From the NCBI RefSeq assembly GCF_003813905.1, contig NZ_RPFJ01000014.1, positions 37,600 to 101,599 on the forward strand: a stretch of DNA of 64,000 nt, given 5' to 3'. Below the pieces are notes generated by a model. It saw nothing but the letters and a program-made list of their open reading frames with translations, was not told the origin of the DNA and searched no databases. Each line of letters begins with the position of its first letter. Position 1 is the stretch's first letter. Position numbers and translations under genes: made by a program. This document shows positions 34,188 through 42,587 of the stretch, in pieces. The stretch comes from Aureibaculum marinum (GTDB lineage: Bacteria; Bacteroidota; Bacteroidia; Flavobacteriales; Flavobacteriaceae).

Positions 34188-35363
34188 ATGACAAATTATT
34201 TTTCTTCAGATTTTAAATTAGGTATCCTTGGAGGAGGTCAATTGGGTAAAATGCTATTGACCGAAACTCAAAAATTTGATATTTATACCTGCGTTTTAGA
34301 TGCTGCCAAAGATGCTCCGTGTGCTAATATCTGTGATGAGTTTCATATTGGAAGCTTACTAGATTTTGACACTGTTTACAATTTTGGTAAACAAGTAAAC
34401 ACTTTAACCATTGAAATTGAAAATGTTAATGTTGATGCATTAGAAAAGTTAGAAAAAGAAGGTGTTAATGTTTTCCCTAACTCTAAAACAATCAGAACAA
34501 TACAAAACAAAGCAAAACAAAAATTGTTTTATGTTGACCATAATATTCCAGCAGCTGAATTTTCTCGTTTTGCTTATACTGATGAAATTAAAACGGCATT
34601 AAAACATGAATCTCTAAGCTTTCCTTTTGTTTGGAAAAGTGCTCAATTTGGTTATGACGGTACAGGTGTTAAAATAATTAGAACACATAACGATTTAGAT
34701 ACATTACCAAATGTTGAATGCATTACCGAAAAACTAATACCCTTTAAAAATGAATTGGCGGTTATTGTTGCTAGAAATGCTAATGGCGATTTAAAAACAT
34801 ATCCAGTAGTTGAAATGGAATTTCACCCAGATGCCAATCAAGTAGAATATGTTATTTGTCCGGCCAGATTACCATCTACAATAACTGAAAATGCAGAAAT
34901 TACTGCATTAAAAGTAGCAAAGGCGTTTAAACATGTAGGTTTATTGGCTGTAGAACTATTTTTAACCGAAAATGATGAAATTCTAGTCAACGAAGTTGCT
35001 CCTAGACCTCATAATAGCGGTCACTATAGTATAGAAGCCTCTTATACAAATCAGTTTGAACAGCACATAAGAGCTATATTAAATCTACCATTAGGTGATA
35101 CTTCTAGCAAAGTTGGTGGTGTAATGGTTAACTTAGTAGGAGACGAAAATTATACCGGAAATGTTATTTATGAAAACATGGAAACCATATTAAAAATGGA
35201 TGGTGTTACTCCACATATTTATGGGAAAAAAATAACTAAACCTTTCCGAAAAATGGGGCATGTTACTATTGTTCATCAAGATTTAAGTAAAGCTAGAAAA
35301 ATAGCAGAAAAAGTAAAGAAAACAATACGCGTGATAAGTACCAATAAAACAAATAACAACTAA
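34188..35363 (+). CDS. purK: 5-(carboxyamino)imidazole ribonucleotide synthase
   Basis: The 391-residue ATP-grasp protein begins GILGGGQLGKMLL and contains SAQFGYDGTGVKII and NEVAPRPHNSGHYSIEA, the PurK hallmarks. It makes N5-CAIR from AIR, ATP and bicarbonate in purine synthesis. PurE, which usually follows in related genomes, is not present. The start directly abuts the upstream lipoprotein stop, an unusual pairing because the lipoprotein has no evident link to purines. Confidence 0.93.
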   Translation: MTNYFSSDFKLGILGGGQLGKMLLTETQKFDIYTCVLDAAKDAPCANICDEFHIGSLLDFDTVYNFGKQVNTLTIEIENVNVDALEKLEKEGVNVFPNSKTIRTIQNKAKQKLFYVDHNIPAAEFSRFAYTDEIKTALKHESLSFPFVWKSAQFGYDGTGVKIIRTHNDLDTLPNVECITEKLIPFKNELAVIVARNANGDLKTYPVVEMEFHPDANQVEYVICPARLPSTITENAEITALKVAKAFKHVGLLAVELFLTENDEILVNEVAPRPHNSGHYSIEASYTNQFEQHIRAILNLPLGDTSSKVGGVMVNLVGDENYTGNVIYENMETILKMDGVTPHIYGKKITKPFRKMGHVTIVHQDLSKARKIAEKVKKTIRVISTNKTNNN

Positions 35364-35432
35364 TTCCACTTTCTAAAGTTTAGAATTTAGAGGGTAATTT
35401 TACTTGCTATTTGGTATCGAAATTTAAGTTTT

Positions 35433-36227
35433 ATGTTTTATAAAGGAGTTTTACAAAAAATGATGACGGAGTTAGGTCCGCCTGTTCAGTATTATTTGCA
35501 ATTAGAGAATGATTTTTTAAATGTAAATCAACTACTTAATAAAACATTAGAAATTTCTTTTGTTAAATATGAATGTTTAAATTGTCATTTAGATAAACCT
35601 ATCTTCAGACAAGGATTTTGTAAAAATTGCTTTTTTGAAATACCTCAAGCTGCCGACTGGATTATGCGACCTGAATTAAGTACCGCACATTTAAATAAAG
35701 AAGACCGCGATTTAGAGTATGAAAAAAAAGTACAACTACAACCACACATTGTTTATTTGGCCAATTCTAGTAATATAAAAGTTGGGGTTACTCGAAAAAC
35801 ACAAATACCAACACGATGGATAGATCAAGGTGCTCACGAAGCAATAGAAATTGTTGAAGTTCCTAACAGATATTTAGCAGGAATTACTGAAATAGCTTTG
35901 AAAACATATGTTTCTGACAAGACAAACTGGCGTAAGATGCTAACCAATGAAATTACAGATGTTGATTTATTAGCTGAAAAGGAAAAGTTGGCAGATTATA
36001 TCCCTGACGAAGTAAAACCTTATTATTTGGAAAACTATACCAAAGAAACTAATATTGAATTTCCTGTTTTGCAATATCCTTCAAAAGTAAAAAGTCTTAA
36101 CCTAAGTAAAACACCAACTTATTCAGGTGTTTTAAAAGGTATAAAAGGACAATATTTAATATTTGAAGACAATACAGTCTTTAACATTAGAAGTAGTGAA
36201 GGCTATTATATAAATTTGAGTATTTAA
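35433..36227 (+). CDS. DUF2797 protein with zinc-ribbon-like Cys pairs
   Basis: The 264-residue protein has a Cys-x2-Cys pair in YECLNCHLDK (about residue 48-51) and a second pair in GFCKNCFFE (about 64-69), which look like a zinc ribbon. The rest has mixed strands with the GVTRKTQIPTRWIDQGA motif, typical of DUF2797, which is related to GIY-YIG-like nuclease folds. No function is established. It is 69 bases downstream of purK and may be in its transcript. Confidence 0.85.
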   Translation: MFYKGVLQKMMTELGPPVQYYLQLENDFLNVNQLLNKTLEISFVKYECLNCHLDKPIFRQGFCKNCFFEIPQAADWIMRPELSTAHLNKEDRDLEYEKKVQLQPHIVYLANSSNIKVGVTRKTQIPTRWIDQGAHEAIEIVEVPNRYLAGITEIALKTYVSDKTNWRKMLTNEITDVDLLAEKEKLADYIPDEVKPYYLENYTKETNIEFPVLQYPSKVKSLNLSKTPTYSGVLKGIKGQYLIFEDNTVFNIRSSEGYYINLSI

Positions 36228-36285
36228 AAAACACCTTGTTTACATTTAGAATAACAAAAAATTCTTAGACGTAATAAATATCTTT

Positions 36286-36338
36286 TTCATAGCAATTCTC
36301 CCATTCTAAATAGTTCATAGCAACTATTTTCATAGCAA
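36286..36338. repeat. Three copies of TTCATAGCAA
   Basis: The ten-base word TTCATAGCAA occurs at 36286-36295, 36314-36323 and 36329-36338. The spacings of 28 and 15 bases are not regular. They could be binding sites for a regulator of the following signalling genes, or chance in AT-rich sequence. Confidence 0.5.
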
Positions 36339-36478
36339 ATTCTTTACAATGAGGAGAAAGACATACTTACTTTATCTAAGAATTTTCTTTCAACTATTTT
36401 TCATTTACAAATTTGAAATATTAAAGACAACAATACAAGAGGCAAAACCCTTTATTTTAATAGGGGTTTTGCCTATTT

Positions 36479-36504
36479 AAAAAAGGGGGAAAATCCCCTT
36501 TTTT
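36479..36504 (+). terminator. Terminator before signalling unit
   Basis: AAAAAAGGGG (36479-36488) pairs with CCCCTTTTTT (36495-36504). The T run makes it effective on the plus strand for the purK-DUF2797 transcript. Confidence 0.75.
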
Positions 36505-36557
36505 AAAAGTCATAATTATTTGTATTTTGCAGATACTTTCACTTAAAACTCTAAATT

Positions 36558-37196
36558 ATGAATAATTTCACATTATTAAACCTCAAATTACACCCCTCAT
36601 TTTTAGCATATTTTACACTTATATTTATTTTTATTTCTTGTGAAGAAAAAAAAATTAGTCACGAAAATAAAGAACCTACAAAAGAAATGTTAGCTCATAT
36701 CATTGAAACTGAAAAAGCAGTAAACATGTATCAAAATTATAAAAAAGAACGTATTGATATATTAAAAGACACATTAAGTACATTATACGGCAAAGAATTC
36801 AATGATACCCGATTGGTACAGGTTAATTTAAAAATTCTAAAAAACTATATAGCATACGTAGAAAAAAGATCAAAAGAAAACAACATAAACCCAGAATCCT
36901 TACATTTCTATTTTAGTGTTTACCCAAGTAATAAAGAAGGAATACAAAAACACCATCAGACCTTTTTTATTGCTCCTGCAACAAAAGATGGCAACAATCA
37001 ATATGGCTACACTCTTCAGAAAAAAGGTAATAAATCTGAAATTCTATATTTAAAAGATGTGTTGAGTAATCATAAAACATCTAACAACACAACACAAGAC
37101 ATACAAAAGGCAAGCTTTTTTTCCTTATCGCAAGACGAAGAAAACGGCTTAATATTTAATGATCAAAACAGTGTACCACCTTATGGCGGTTCTTAA
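36558..37196 (+). CDS. Lipoprotein, first gene of two-component unit
   Basis: The 212-residue protein has a hydrophobic N terminus followed by the lipobox-like FISCEEKK (Cys about residue 29). This is a long pre-region, and a later start is possible. The mature part is mostly helical and charged (YKKERIDILKDTLSTLYG) and then has a short Pro-rich end NSVPPYGGS. I do not recognise a family. It starts the five-gene run that ends with a kinase and a response regulator, so it may be an envelope sensor or ligand-binding component. Confidence 0.6.
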   Translation: MNNFTLLNLKLHPSFLAYFTLIFIFISCEEKKISHENKEPTKEMLAHIIETEKAVNMYQNYKKERIDILKDTLSTLYGKEFNDTRLVQVNLKILKNYIAYVEKRSKENNINPESLHFYFSVYPSNKEGIQKHHQTFFIAPATKDGNNQYGYTLQKKGNKSEILYLKDVLSNHKTSNNTTQDIQKASFFSLSQDEENGLIFNDQNSVPPYGGS

Positions 37197-37208
37197 AAAA
37201 ATATTTTA

Positions 37209-37883
37209 ATGTTAGACCTTTATAGGAATATCGGATTATTAGCTGAAGTAGCAGCTACCCTTGTTGGCACTATATTCTATTTCAAGTACAAAAACACTTC
37301 TTTTAAGTATATTTTGTTTGTGTTATGGCTTATAGTACTTACGGAAGTATTAGGATATTTTTATGAAGAATTAGGTATTTATTACACTGATAACAATGGC
37401 GATGTTTACAATTTATTTTTATACAATTTACTATCCTTTATTATATTTCCAGTCTATTATTTGATATACTATAGAACTTTAAAAAATACAACATATAAAA
37501 AGATAATTAAATTTTTTATTATAATTTTTATAACGCTGTGTGCTATTAATTGGTTGTTTTTTCAAAACTTCTTTACAGAAAATATGTTATACCCAAGAAT
37601 TATAGCAAATCTATTTCTAACAATTAGCATTATTTTTTATTTTGTAGAATTATTGAAATCAGACAAAATAATTAATTTTCAAAGATCAATACCTTTTTGG
37701 GTAAGTGTAGGATTATTAATTTATTATACTTCTACAATTCCATTTACTGTGGTTCAAAATTCGTATATGTTCTCCAGTGAATCTGCTACTATAAAGATTT
37801 TTATTATGAGAAGTCTGCTGTCAACAGCAATGTATTTAATTTTTACATTCGGATTTATATGGAGCACGAAAGAAAAATACTAA
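37209..37883 (+). CDS. Seven-helix-like membrane protein of signalling unit
   Basis: The 224-residue protein is very hydrophobic with about seven predicted membrane helices and short loops, starting LYRNIGLLAEVAATLVGTIF. It has no catalytic motif that I recognise. Its last 25 bases overlap the start of a 58-residue membrane peptide gene, so these are translationally coupled. Position in the unit suggests a membrane receptor or signal partner of the kinase at 38064. Confidence 0.7.
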   Translation: MLDLYRNIGLLAEVAATLVGTIFYFKYKNTSFKYILFVLWLIVLTEVLGYFYEELGIYYTDNNGDVYNLFLYNLLSFIIFPVYYLIYYRTLKNTTYKKIIKFFIIIFITLCAINWLFFQNFFTENMLYPRIIANLFLTISIIFYFVELLKSDKIINFQRSIPFWVSVGLLIYYTSTIPFTVVQNSYMFSSESATIKIFIMRSLLSTAMYLIFTFGFIWSTKEKY

Positions 37884-38035
37884 TTTTAGCAACTGGCGTA
37901 GTGTTAATAGCTATAATAGCTATGATTTCTCTATTCAGTATTTTTCAACATAAAAAAAATAAATTATTAGAAGATAATAACTCATTACGAAACGTAATAA
38001 AAAATAAATTATCTATTTACAAAGAAGAATCATAA
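37859..38035 (+). CDS. 58-residue single-helix membrane peptide
   Basis: The ORF starts ATG inside the last codons of the upstream membrane protein gene and ends at TAA 38035. It has one hydrophobic helix (about 7-28) followed by a basic, coiled-coil-like tail. The end of its helix (FSIFQHKKNKLL) resembles the same spot in the following histidine kinase (FSIFQNRKIKFI), so it looks like a short relative of the kinase anchor with its catalytic part missing. The frame, overlap and spacing support a real gene. Confidence 0.65.
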   Translation: MEHERKILILATGVVLIAIIAMISLFSIFQHKKNKLLEDNNSLRNVIKNKLSIYKEES

Positions 38036-38063
38036 CTTTATAAATCATTGGAATGAGAAAATT

Positions 38064-38846
38064 ATGAATAACAATTCAACAACACTAATATTAATAGCAA
38101 GCCTAACCGTAGTTGTATTAGTAGTTGTTATTATTATCATTTTTAGCATTTTTCAAAACAGAAAAATTAAATTTATTTTTGAGCAAAAGGCAATAAAACA
38201 AAAGTTTGATGAAGAACTTATAAAATCACAACTAGAAACTCAAGAACAAACTCTGCAAAATATTAGTTGGGAGTTACATGATAATGTAGGTCAATTACTT
38301 TCAGTTGCTAGAATGCAACTAAACATTGTACAACCAAATTTAAGTGAAGAACAAAAAAAAATTGTACAAGAAACTGGTGATATTATTTCTAAAACACTAC
38401 AAGAAATAAGATCACTATCAAAACTGTTAAACCCTGAAGTTGTTAAAAATATTGGTTTACATGAAAGTATCCAAATGGAAATTGATCGTTTTAATAGATT
38501 AAAATATATAAAAGCGTCATTTGAAGTAAATGGTACAGTTACTGCTATAAATCAAGAAGATGAAATTATTTTATTTAGAATTATACAAGAGTTTCTCTCA
38601 AATTCTGTAAAACATTCAAAAACGAAAATAATGGAACTTAAAGCAACCTATACCAGTAATTTTTTAATTATTAACATACAAGATCACGGTATAGGTTTTA
38701 ACAAACATTCTATAAAAAAAGGTTCTGGATTATTAAATATGGAAAGTCGTGCAAAACTAATTAATTCTAAATTTGAATTAAAATCTGAAAAAAATGTAGG
38801 AGTTTCATTAACTTTAACCTATCCAATACAAAAAACAGATGTCTAA
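38064..38846 (+). CDS. NarL-type sensor histidine kinase (HisKA_3)
   Basis: The 260-residue protein has one N-terminal membrane helix (about 8-30), a short coiled coil, a HisKA_3 dimerisation domain with the phospho-accepting His72 in WELHDNVGQLL, and a HATPase_c domain (about 160-258) with NSVKHS and GSGLLNMESRA. It has almost no extracytoplasmic sensor part, so input must come from a partner, possibly the membrane proteins encoded upstream. It overlaps the response regulator gene by eight bases. Confidence 0.92.
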   Translation: MNNNSTTLILIASLTVVVLVVVIIIIFSIFQNRKIKFIFEQKAIKQKFDEELIKSQLETQEQTLQNISWELHDNVGQLLSVARMQLNIVQPNLSEEQKKIVQETGDIISKTLQEIRSLSKLLNPEVVKNIGLHESIQMEIDRFNRLKYIKASFEVNGTVTAINQEDEIILFRIIQEFLSNSVKHSKTKIMELKATYTSNFLIINIQDHGIGFNKHSIKKGSGLLNMESRAKLINSKFELKSEKNVGVSLTLTYPIQKTDV

Positions 38847-39474
38847 ACACACAATTGCAATAGTAGATGATCACCTTCTTTTTGCACAATCGTTAAAAAG
38901 TTTAATTAACACTTTTGATGATTTTGAAGTCATTCACCATGCATTAAATGGCAAAATTTTTATTGATGATTTAAAGAACAAAACTGAGCTGCCTAAAATA
39001 GTTTTAATGGATTTGAATATGCCTATTATGGATGGTCTTGAAACCACTAAATATTTAAATAAACACTATCCTAATATTAAAATATTGGCTTTATCTATGG
39101 ATGATGATGAAAACTCCATACTAAAAATGATAAAGAACGGAGCTAAAGGATATTTACTCAAAGACATACATCCTAATATATTAAAAGAAGCTTTATACGG
39201 TTTAATTAACGAAGGGTATTATCATTCAAAAATGGTATCTGATACGTTAGTTCACTCCTTACACCCAAGTGCTGAAAAAAAAATAAACCTGTTAGATCGT
39301 GAGTTAGAATTTTTAAAATTGGCAAGTACCGAAATGACCTATAAAGAAATTGCCGATGTAATGCATTTAAGCCCTAAAACTATTGATGGTTATCGTGAAC
39401 AACTATTTAAAAAATTGGAAGTTAAAAACCGAATTGGACTCGTAGTTTATGCTTTAAAAAATAATTTAGTTTAA
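38839..39474 (+). CDS. NarL/LuxR family response regulator
   Basis: The 211-residue protein has a receiver domain with acidic pocket IVDDH and phospho-acceptor Asp58 (LMDLNMP), the conserved Lys in AKGYLLKD, and a C-terminal LuxR helix-turn-helix (about 148-205, MTYKEIADVMHLSPKTIDGY). It is the output partner of the adjacent kinase. Target genes are not evident from the sequence. Confidence 0.93.
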   Translation: MSKHTIAIVDDHLLFAQSLKSLINTFDDFEVIHHALNGKIFIDDLKNKTELPKIVLMDLNMPIMDGLETTKYLNKHYPNIKILALSMDDDENSILKMIKNGAKGYLLKDIHPNILKEALYGLINEGYYHSKMVSDTLVHSLHPSAEKKINLLDRELEFLKLASTEMTYKEIADVMHLSPKTIDGYREQLFKKLEVKNRIGLVVYALKNNLV

Positions 39475-39654
39475 ATCAATTCTTGTAGATATACTCTATT
39501 TTCAATTTATATAAAAAAACATTTAGTAAAAAAAGTAATAAGTAACCAATAGTTTGCTCCATATCTATTGTGTAAAAGAACATTCACTTTAAAGTTTTAT
39601 CATCTTATTAAAAAAGTATAAATTAATTGTCAATGCAGTTAGTTTCAAATTTTC

Positions 39655-39662
39655 TATTTTTG
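39655..39662 (+). promoter_or_regulatory. -7 box of fabD unit
   Basis: TATTTTTG lies 24 bases ahead of the fabD ATG at 39687. The -33 element is not clear. Confidence 0.5.
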
Positions 39663-39686
39663 CATTACAACTTATAAAATCAACTT

Positions 39687-40580
39687 ATGCACGCATATAT
39701 TTTCCCTGGGCAAGGAGCCCAGTTTTCTGGAATGGGCTTAGACATTTACGAAAAATCTAATATTGCTCAAGAACTTTTTGAACAGGCCAATTCAATTTTA
39801 GGGTTTTCGATAACAGACATCATGTTTGAAGGTACTGCAGAGCAATTAAAAGAAACTAAAGTTACCCAACCAGCAATTTTTATACATTCGGTAGCGTTGG
39901 CCAAAACTTTAGGCGATAAATTTAAACCACAAATGGTAGCTGGTCATTCTCTTGGAGAATTTTCTGCGTTAGTTGCTAATGGCGTTTTATCTTTTGAAGA
40001 TGGATTAAAACTTGTATCAAAGCGAGCGTTAGCTATGCAAAAAGCATGTGAATTGCAACCCTCTACAATGGCTGCAGTTTTAGGTTTAGAAGATCAAATT
40101 GTTGAAAATATCTGTTCAGAAACTAATGGAATAGTAGTAGCTGCAAATTATAATTGCCCAGGCCAATTAGTAATCTCTGGCGAAATTGAAGCTGTAAATT
40201 TGGCCTGTGAATCTTTAACAGCTGCAGGAGCAAGAAGAGCTTTAGTGCTTCCTGTAGGAGGTGCTTTTCATTCTCCATTGATGGAACCCGCACAAGAAGA
40301 ATTAGCATCAGCTATTGAAAATACTACATTTAACGAACCTAATTGTCCTATTTACCAAAATGTTGTAGCATCAGCTGTTAATACTGCTAGCGAGATTAAG
40401 AAAAATTTAGTATCTCAATTAACTGCTCCTGTTAGATGGACTCAGTCTATCCAACAGATGGTTAAAGATGGTGCAACAGAATTTACCGAAGTTGGACCAG
40501 GAAATGTATTACAAGGTTTAATGAGAAAAATTGATAGATCTGTAACCACAAATGGAGCTAAACTTGAAGATAATAACTAA
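39687..40580 (+). CDS. fabD: Malonyl-CoA:ACP transacylase
   Basis: The 297-residue protein has the active-site GHSLGEFSAL (Ser88) and the catalytic His195 (GGAFHSPLM). It transfers malonyl from CoA to acyl carrier protein for fatty-acid chain extension. The stop overlaps the next start by one base (TAATG), coupling it to an enoyl-CoA hydratase-like gene. Other fab genes are not in the window. Confidence 0.95.
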   Translation: MHAYIFPGQGAQFSGMGLDIYEKSNIAQELFEQANSILGFSITDIMFEGTAEQLKETKVTQPAIFIHSVALAKTLGDKFKPQMVAGHSLGEFSALVANGVLSFEDGLKLVSKRALAMQKACELQPSTMAAVLGLEDQIVENICSETNGIVVAANYNCPGQLVISGEIEAVNLACESLTAAGARRALVLPVGGAFHSPLMEPAQEELASAIENTTFNEPNCPIYQNVVASAVNTASEIKKNLVSQLTAPVRWTQSIQQMVKDGATEFTEVGPGNVLQGLMRKIDRSVTTNGAKLEDNN

Positions 40581-41332
40581 TGGAAGGTTCAGTACTTACA
40601 AGTATTAGAGAAAATATTGCTACAGTTACTTTTCAACACCCTGCAAGTAATTCATTCCCCTCTGCATTACTAGAAAGATTAATAGAAAACATCAATCGTT
40701 TAAGTAATGACAATACCACTAGTGTTATTATATTGAAAAGTGAAGGAAAAAAAGCGTTTTGTGCTGGAGCTTCTTTTAATGAACTTATTACCATAGATAA
40801 TTTGGAAGACGGTAAAAAATTCTTTTCAGGATTTGCCAACTTAATAAACGCTATGCGTACTTGTTCAAAATTGATAATTGGAAGAGTACATGGTAAAGCA
40901 GTTGGTGGTGGCGTTGGAATTATTGCAGCGACAGATTATTGCTTTGCTACAGAAAATTCAGACATTAGATTGTCTGAATTAAGCATTGGTATTGGTCCTT
41001 TTGTTATTGAACCAGCCATAACTCGTAAAGCAGGAATAGCAGCATTCAGCAAACTTACTTTAGACGCTACAGAGTGGCATTCTGCATATTGGGCAAAAGA
41101 CCACAATCTATACTCTAGAGTGTTTGAAAACACAACAAGTATGGATGAATTTGTAGAAAAACTTTCAAAAAAATTGGCTAGTTATAACCCCGATGCCTTA
41201 ACAGAGTTAAAAAAAATACTATGGAAAGGTACTGAAAATTGGAATACATTATTAATGGAAAGGGCGGCATTAAGTGGAGAATTAGTATTATCTAACTTTA
41301 CAAAAGATGCTCTACAAAAATTTAAGAAATAA
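40580..41332 (+). CDS. Enoyl-CoA hydratase/isomerase family protein
   Basis: The 250-residue crotonase-fold protein has KAFCAGASFNEL (oxyanion-hole loop, about 54-65) and GKAVGGGVGIIAATDYCFA (about 94-112). The second catalytic Glu of true hydratases is not clearly present (ENSDIRLSELSIGIGPF), so hydratase activity is uncertain. It is translationally coupled with fabD, an association seen in Flavobacteriaceae, and may act in acyl-CoA or branched-chain metabolism. Confidence 0.85.
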   Translation: MEGSVLTSIRENIATVTFQHPASNSFPSALLERLIENINRLSNDNTTSVIILKSEGKKAFCAGASFNELITIDNLEDGKKFFSGFANLINAMRTCSKLIIGRVHGKAVGGGVGIIAATDYCFATENSDIRLSELSIGIGPFVIEPAITRKAGIAAFSKLTLDATEWHSAYWAKDHNLYSRVFENTTSMDEFVEKLSKKLASYNPDALTELKKILWKGTENWNTLLMERAALSGELVLSNFTKDALQKFKK

Positions 41333-41376
41333 TAGATTATATTAATTATTGAAGCTCATTAACTTAACTACATATT

Positions 41377-41511
41377 ATGAATTTAATTTTAAAACTTCTT
41401 TTATATACTCCAACTCAAGAAGCAGGAGAAGTTTTTGAGCAACTCCTTTTTCCAATATTTCTTATTGTAGCAGTCTATTTAATTGTTAGAAACATAAAAA
41501 AGAAAAACTAA
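41377..41511 (+). CDS. 44-residue single-helix membrane protein
   Basis: A short ORF begins ATG 44 bases after the hydratase-like gene and ends two bases before the next start. The peptide has an N-terminal hydrophobic segment, a short polar part with Gln-Glu-Ala-Gly-Glu, one membrane helix (about 22-38), and a basic tail NIKKKN. It belongs with the next gene as a pair. No family is recognised. Confidence 0.55.
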   Translation: MNLILKLLLYTPTQEAGEVFEQLLFPIFLIVAVYLIVRNIKKKN

Positions 41512-41512
41512 C

Positions 41513-41683
41513 ATGAACTTATTTGCACTAATAATACAGCAAGTTGATATTGAACAAAAAATAACCGACGCACCTGATAGTCGTTACGAAATAGGTGTCT
41601 TTATTGGCACATATCTACCTTTTGTTGTTCTTGTAGTTATTGCCTATTTTATGTATCATAGTGCTAAGAAGAAAAACAACTAA
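41513..41683 (+). CDS. 56-residue single-helix membrane protein
   Basis: The ORF starts one base after the preceding small gene and ends at 41683. It has a short exposed N terminus, one membrane helix (about 32-48) and a basic tail AKKKNN. Its shape and tail resemble the upstream 44-residue protein, so the two may be diverged copies or subunits of one small complex. They match no named small protein that I know. Confidence 0.55.
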   Translation: MNLFALIIQQVDIEQKITDAPDSRYEIGVFIGTYLPFVVLVVIAYFMYHSAKKKNN

Positions 41684-41733
41684 ATGATTTTACCCTTAGT
41701 TTAGTGTTTACATCTTTTAAATTAATAAATATC

Positions 41734-42393
41734 TTAGGATAATTTCATATCCATTAAAATAGAAAAGGTCTGTTTAATATCTGTTTCCTTAACTACAATT
41801 GAAATTTCATGAGTTGTAGAAATTACTTCTTGTACCGGAATGTTTGCCCAAGCCAATTGTTTTAAAATAAAATAATATATTCCAGATTGTTCAATATTGG
41901 TTTTCGGTAATTTTATGGTTAAAGAAGCCAAATTATTTGCAGACCATAACAATTCTTCTTCTTTAAAATTATTCTCAATTTTAGATTCAATTTTTTTACT
42001 TATTACAATACTAGTTTCAAATACACCTTGAGAAATGGTAAAGAAATTATCATTATCATTACCAATATCACTCAGTAATTTAATAATTTTAGGCACTAAG
42101 GTTGGGGTATTTTTAAAAGTATAGTCACATAAGTCAGATCGCATTATAAAATCACCTGAAGACAAAGCAATTTTCTTTATATTTTTTCTAACTTTTAACA
42201 CACTAGAAGGTGACAATCTATTTATGGCCATCATTATAGCCCCTTCTTTAATATCTTTTCTTAATAACCTTTCAACTTCTGGTTTTATTACCCTTGCTAA
42301 AGAAGAAACATTTATTAATTTATCATATAATGCTTCTTCAATAAAGGGAGTTTTGTTAATAATGGCCGTAACAGCCTCTTGTATTGTTTTCAT
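41734..42393 (-). CDS. ACT-like regulatory protein beside aspartate kinase
   Basis: The 219-residue protein has an N-terminal helical region (about 1-75, with a winged-helix-like INVSSLARVIKPEVERLL) and a C-terminal part (about 140-219) with strands and helices that read like paired ACT domains (SIVVKETDIKQTFSIL at the end). It lacks a kinase domain. It is divergent from the aspartate kinase gene 194 bases away and may be an allosteric or DNA-binding partner. That role is inferred. Confidence 0.65.
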   Translation of the reverse strand: MKTIQEAVTAIINKTPFIEEALYDKLINVSSLARVIKPEVERLLRKDIKEGAIMMAINRLSPSSVLKVRKNIKKIALSSGDFIMRSDLCDYTFKNTPTLVPKIIKLLSDIGNDNDNFFTISQGVFETSIVISKKIESKIENNFKEEELLWSANNLASLTIKLPKTNIEQSGIYYFILKQLAWANIPVQEVISTTHEISIVVKETDIKQTFSILMDMKLS

Positions 42394-42587
42394 TATAGTT
42401 TATGTTAACAGTTAATTATCAATTATATAGAACTACTATTAGATTACGCCAGAACCTATTCACTATTAAAGCGTAGAAATTCTCTTTTTAATGTTCAAAT
42501 TTAAACTATTTGTTATAATTTGTAAAAATAAATTAAAAAGTTGCACATCACCAACAACATAGCAATTTTTGTATAAAATTTTAGATT

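Larger units (their letters stand above)
36228..36557. other. 330-base intergenic stretch with repeat and two hairpins
   Basis: The stretch holds three copies of a 10-base repeat (36286-36338), an 11-bp stem (36440-36474) and a strong A/T-flanked terminator (36479-36504). No ORF is supported. The first 60 bases after DUF2797 show no feature. Confidence 0.5.

Noticed and set aside
36440..36474. Hairpin taken first as a terminator
   Set aside because: The 11-bp stem has a 13-base loop and no T tract on either strand; the element at 36479-36504 fits better.
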